Shown one piece after another: positions 60,523 to 64,000 of a stretch of 64,000 bases of DNA (the first letter of the stretch is position 1; every line of letters begins with the position of its first letter). The DNA is from Flavobacterium gillisiae (GTDB lineage: Bacteria; Bacteroidota; Bacteroidia; Flavobacteriales; Flavobacteriaceae), in contig NZ_FNRD01000003.1 of assembly GCF_900107635.1 (NCBI RefSeq), forward strand, positions 278,234 through 342,233, in the 5' to 3' direction. The notes below the pieces were generated by a model. The model saw only the letters and a program-made list of their open reading frames with translations. It did not search any database and was not told where the DNA came from. Both the position numbers and the translations under genes were made by a program.

Positions 60523-62700
60523 TTAATTTAGATTACACGTTTTCTCATATAAATCTTTCAAGTGATTTACTGACATATCGATCAATGGTTCAAACATAAA
60601 TGCGTTTATATGAATATTCTCTGGGGTCATCAAATTAACTTTATCAAGAATTGAAACAGCTGGACTAGTGGAAAATTTAATTTTATATGCTTGATATAAT
60701 ACATTTGTCTGATTGTTTGTAATCAAGTTCAAATCGACTTCTGGTAGTTTGCAGATAAGATAAATTTCAGCTTTCAGCCTAATAGCTATTGCAAGCGTTA
60801 TTTTATTTTCTATGTTAATTTCATTTAAATTAGGATCATTACTTATTGCATCAGCCGTTTCAAATATGAATTCAAATAGATTTTTATTTCCAAAGTCTAT
60901 TGTCTTTCCGTCAAGCTTTATTAGTCTAGATTGAAATATATCAAAAGTATTCTGAACGGTTAAACTTTCAGAACCTCTCTTTTTATGCATTGAGCTAGTC
61001 AATAATTTGTAATCTTCACATTCGATAGATTCGGTATACTCAATTATATTTCTGACAAACGCAATTAGACTAATAAAGAATCTAGGCTTTTTGTAGTTAG
61101 AGACTAAATGCGCAAAAAGGTCATTCCGATACTGTCCCAGATGAAGCTTTATTTCTTTTTCATCGCTTTTAGTAGCCATGTAAACAACTTTATGTGGTAG
61201 GGCAATTCTAGAAGCAATTGTGCGATAGAAGTCAAAATTATGAGTAAGAATAACTATTCGAAAATCGTTTGACAAATGTAAGTCACGGATATATTCAATA
61301 ATAGCAAATTTATTTTTATAGTCAAACGAATCCGCAACATCATCAAAAATTATCAGGTGTTTGTCCGTACTATTTTTTCTTGATTCAATTTCGAATAGAA
61401 ATTGGAGAATAAAATATGCTCTTTGCTCTCCTTTGCTAAGAATTTTTAAAAGATTTTCGCTGTTTTGACGTACAGGATTTTCGTTTTTATCGATGTAGTC
61501 AAATTCTAAATTAGCAGTGTCTTCCTTTAAAAGAATATCTTCTTGATTTACCAGAATGACCTCAAAAGGAACATAAAATCTAGAATTGAAAGTCTGAATA
61601 ATTTTTTTCCAAAGATCAATTTCCTTTTTGGCTTCAATTATAATTTTCTCAATTTCAATTTTTTGTACTTCATAGTGTCTCGCTAAAACTTCAGTATCAG
61701 ATTTTATTTCTGATAAATAATTTACCCAAATCTTCTTTTGAAAACCATTATAGTCGCTTAATTCTACTAAAATTGAATTGTCTTTTTCTATGACTTTTTT
61801 AAATGTTCTGAGTTCTATATTTGAACCAATTGCTTTATCAAATTTTTCGAAAGCTTGAATAAGCTTTTGATCACTTAGGATTTTGCTCATTTCTTCTTGG
61901 ACAAGTTGTTTTAAGGTAGCGGCATCTATAATTTCAGTTCCGTCCTCTAAAACAAATTTATGTCCTGCTTCAAAAAAAGCATTGTCTTCGGTTGATTTTA
62001 AAATTTCATTTGCTTGTGCTGTACCAAAAGGGTTATTTGATTGCTTAAAAAAATTTGATTTAGATAATAGATCTTTGTAGTCAGAAACGTATTGATCAAG
62101 AAGTTTTTGATTTTTATCTAAAAATTTTTTGACATTATCTTTCTTATCAAAAATATCATTGTATCGAAAGTTATATTTTTCAAATGACACTTTTAGACTT
62201 TTTGATGTGTCTAACAAAACTTCAAAAAATGTATTTTTCGATTGATCTGCAAAGCTTTCAATAAGTTCCGTTTCACAATCTGTACTTTGAGAAACAGCTT
62301 TTAGTTTTTTAATAAATTCTATTCTACGCTCTTCAAGTTCAAAATATATTTTTTCGTACTTTTTTTTCAAATCAATACTTGCTAAAAAATTACTAATTCG
62401 ATGAGAGGCATCGAAACCATTGTCTTCAGCATTAATGACCAAAATACTTTCAGGTTTAATTGCGATACCATCAGAATAAATTTCATATTTCGGTATTTTT
62501 TTGACGTGAACTTTATCACAAGGCATATTACTAGGTACATTTTTTGAAACCAAATCAAACGTTTTCGCAAATGAAGTTTTCATTGTCCCGTTTGGCGCAT
62601 AAATCATAAATGTATTTGAGTTTTGTGCATTGAAGTCAAATTCGTGATTTAACTTACCTATGCCAAAGCAATTTTCCCAATCAATTTTAATTATTTCCAT
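60523..62700 (-). CDS. PrrC/RloC-like ABC-type ATPase, putative defence protein
   Basis: A 725-residue SMC/ABC-type ATPase. The P-loop is at residues 35-43, IYAPNGTMKTSFAKTF, with Met40 where most P-loops have Gly. A long coiled-coil-like helical region (about 100-400) follows, then the ABC signature KILSKGEQRAYFILQF, Walker B HLIIFDDVADSFDYKNKFAI (Asp in place of the usual Glu) and the His switch VILTHNFDFYRTIA. The layout matches the AAA_13 group that includes PrrC and RloC anticodon nucleases. The C-terminal ~180 residues (ENIHINAFMFEPLIDMSVNHL) could be an effector, but I see no proven nuclease motif. Likely anti-phage cargo (inference). Confidence 0.72.
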   Translation of the reverse strand: MEIIKIDWENCFGIGKLNHEFDFNAQNSNTFMIYAPNGTMKTSFAKTFDLVSKNVPSNMPCDKVHVKKIPKYEIYSDGIAIKPESILVINAEDNGFDASHRISNFLASIDLKKKYEKIYFELEERRIEFIKKLKAVSQSTDCETELIESFADQSKNTFFEVLLDTSKSLKVSFEKYNFRYNDIFDKKDNVKKFLDKNQKLLDQYVSDYKDLLSKSNFFKQSNNPFGTAQANEILKSTEDNAFFEAGHKFVLEDGTEIIDAATLKQLVQEEMSKILSDQKLIQAFEKFDKAIGSNIELRTFKKVIEKDNSILVELSDYNGFQKKIWVNYLSEIKSDTEVLARHYEVQKIEIEKIIIEAKKEIDLWKKIIQTFNSRFYVPFEVILVNQEDILLKEDTANLEFDYIDKNENPVRQNSENLLKILSKGEQRAYFILQFLFEIESRKNSTDKHLIIFDDVADSFDYKNKFAIIEYIRDLHLSNDFRIVILTHNFDFYRTIASRIALPHKVVYMATKSDEKEIKLHLGQYRNDLFAHLVSNYKKPRFFISLIAFVRNIIEYTESIECEDYKLLTSSMHKKRGSESLTVQNTFDIFQSRLIKLDGKTIDFGNKNLFEFIFETADAISNDPNLNEINIENKITLAIAIRLKAEIYLICKLPEVDLNLITNNQTNVLYQAYKIKFSTSPAVSILDKVNLMTPENIHINAFMFEPLIDMSVNHLKDLYEKTCNLN

Positions 62701-63154
62701 ATCTTGATATTTAACCTAATTCGTGATAGAATTACTACCACCTAATATATAACATCAACAACTTATACTTTTTTAAAGTTTCAAGCCCTATTTACCTCCG
62801 CTCGTAAATAAAAGCTTTTCAAATCATTCTTACAATACCCACTTTTAGTGATATTGATACATCTTTATGAAGTAAAAGTATTCCATTATAATTTTAATCT
62901 TTTACGGCTTTCCTCACTTTAAAAAAAAAGTGCATAAAAAAAGACACTTCACAGCATCTTTCTATTTCCATTTCTTTCTCCTCCAACTATCATTACAAAA
63001 ATAATTCTTCCTAAACTCATAAAGGGGTACCCCTTATGAAAACTCCAAGTAAGTATATCACAACTAGCCCTATTATTTCATTCCATACCTCAAATGTAAA
63101 ATGAGTAAGTATGGTTCCTTTTACGAGCAACTCAGAAACTTCGTTTTCGACAAC
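62701..63154. other. Gene-free spacer with a GGGGTACCCC palindrome
   Basis: About 450 AT-rich bases upstream of the ATPase gene. The only clear structure is AAGGGGTACCCCTT (63022-63035), a perfect 14-bp palindrome flanked by CATA/TATG. Reading frames on the minus strand that start in this stretch run into the tandem array and are artefacts of its period. Confidence 0.6.
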
Positions 63155-63813
63155 TCTTTCTCCCGAATTGACAACAAATACTCCCAAATTGATAACTCTT
63201 TCTCCCGGAATGACAACTCCCCTCCCGAATTGACAAGTCTTTATCCCGAAATAACAACACATGCTCCCGAATCGACAACAAATACTCCCGAATTGACAAC
63301 TCCTCTCCCAAATCGACAACAAATACTCCCGAATCGACAACTGCTCTCCCGATATGACAACAAATACTCCGAATCGACAACAAACACTCCCAAATCGACA
63401 ACAAATACTCCCGAATCGACAACTGCTCTCCCGATATGACAACAAATACTCCGAAATGATAACTCTTTCTCCCGGAATGACAACTCCCCTCCCGAATTGA
63501 CAAGTCTTTATCCCGAAATAACAACACATGCTCCCGAATCGACAACAAATACTCCCGAATTGACAACAAATACTCCCGAATTAACAACTCTTTCTCCCGA
63601 ATTAACAACAAATGCTCCATAATTGACAACTCCTCTCCCGAACTGACAATAAATTCTCCCGAATTGACAACACATACTCCCAAATTGACAACAAATGATC
63701 CCGAAATGACAAGTCCGCTCCCGAATCGACAACAAATACTCCCGAATTGACAAATGATCCCGAATTGACAACAAATGCTCCCGAATTGACAACTCCCCTC
63801 CCGAATTGACAAC
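63155..63813. repeat. Minisatellite: 32 tandem units of 20-21 bp
   Basis: Consecutive units share the core CTCCCGAATYGACAAC and differ mainly in a 4-5 base linker (AAATA, TCTTT, TCCC, TGCT, ACATG, AAATG). The mean period is 20.6 bp. Occasional units have a one-base deletion (CTCCGAA) or core variants (CCGATATGACAAC, CCGAAATAACAAC). There are no unique spacers, so it is not a CRISPR array. A 110-bp block is repeated exactly (63191-63300 and 63458-63567). Several frames are open on the minus strand because the period is near a multiple of three. Function unknown. Confidence 0.95.
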
Positions 63814-64000
63814 TATATCTCTAAGTAGTACCAAACTGACATCTAGCAGTATTTTCTATTTCAATTCATCTCCTTAAAATTCATATAATCCTAAAATTAT
63901 ACTCCTAAAACTAATTTAAGACCATAATCGAACTTAATTTCCCCTATTCAATTCCCGAATTGAACACTATACTTTTAGCTTCAAATAATTTATTTTGATA
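63814..64000. other. Sequence after the array, no gene seen
   Basis: AT-rich; one isolated core relative, TTCCCGAATTGAACAC, lies near 63951-63966, about 140 bases past the array. Nothing else recognised up to the window edge. Confidence 0.5.

Larger units (their letters stand above)
55000..62700. mobile_element. Probable integrated island at tRNA-Ser
   Basis: The region contains a tyrosine recombinase next to the 3' end of a tRNA, then only minus-strand accessory genes with defence-like or unknown functions, one of them truncated, and repeated spacer elements. I found no second copy of the tRNA 3' end within the window, so the right boundary is not defined and may lie beyond 64000. Confidence 0.55.

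Noticed and set aside
63155..63813. CRISPR array
   Set aside because: The units have no unique spacers; linkers are 4-5 bases and recur. No cas genes are in the window.
63017..63834. Overlapping minus-strand and plus-strand reading frames of 80-226 codons across the repeat array
   Set aside because: They arise because most units are 21 bp and stop-free; several frames are open at once with the same CQFGSICC/REYLLSI-type repeats and no start context. Not credible genes.

Overview
The window is chromosomal DNA of a Flavobacteriaceae-type Bacteroidota, most likely Flavobacterium or a close relative. Reasons: AT-rich sequence; promoters of the Bacteroidota form TTTG-N17-23-TAnnTTTG; a SusC/SusD pair; no encoded CCA on the tRNA; no clear Shine-Dalgarno sites; and the typical flavobacterial gene pairs (thrA-thrB-thrC, NagB fused to a PIG-L deacetylase domain, RibB with a decayed GTP cyclohydrolase II half).

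Layout. 1-4.4 kb: threonine operon thrA (5' end cut by the window), thrB, thrC. 4.5-17.5 kb: mixed chromosomal genes (cysteine-less TlpA-like protein, YceI lipoprotein, BvgS-like hybrid histidine kinase, GNAT, DUF3037/HipA-like kinase pair, NAD(P)H-hydrate dehydratase, gcvT, S41 protease, YebC, DMT transporter). 17.5-22.3 kb: an accessory stretch on the minus strand, with a lipoprotein gene between two ~280-bp direct repeats, a ParDE-type toxin-antitoxin pair, an aspartyl protease and two orphan genes. Structured elements lie just 3' of several of these genes, so the stretch looks like a run of gene cassettes. 22.4-24.3 kb: amino-acid permease.

24.6-44.8 kb is the functional centre: a peptidoglycan amino-sugar uptake and recycling locus. 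It holds a D-lactate-dehydrogenase-like FAD/Fe-S protein, NagB-PIG-L, a DeoR-family regulator, SusC/SusD, MurQ, a sodium:solute symporter, AnmK, a NagX-like acyltransferase, a GHL10 glycosidase, an AmpG-like permease and a GH3 NagZ-like hexosaminidase. Together they would take GlcNAc-anhydroMurNAc fragments to fructose-6-phosphate and D-lactate. GCGTTA/CGCAT boxes lie in the promoters facing the regulator gene.

45-54.7 kb: NhaC antiporter, a peroxiredoxin-thioredoxin-DUF6952 cluster, then tpx-dgkA-ftsK-lolA-lptF/G-ribB. A tRNA-Ser(UGA) at 54.9 kb is followed by a tyrosine recombinase, and from there to about 62.7 kb lies an integrated island with defence-like cargo: a DUF6119/TIGR04141 protein, the C-terminal stump of a reverse transcriptase, a DUF4468-like secreted protein and a PrrC/RloC-like ATPase. 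Intergenic elements here resemble those of the 18-22 kb stretch. The window ends in a minisatellite of 32 units of 20-21 bp (63155-63813), an array with two-helical-turn spacing and unknown function.

The best candidates for undescribed biology are the cassette-like 3' elements, the phased 20-21 bp array, and the island cargo. All functional assignments are from reading the sequence; no database search was run.
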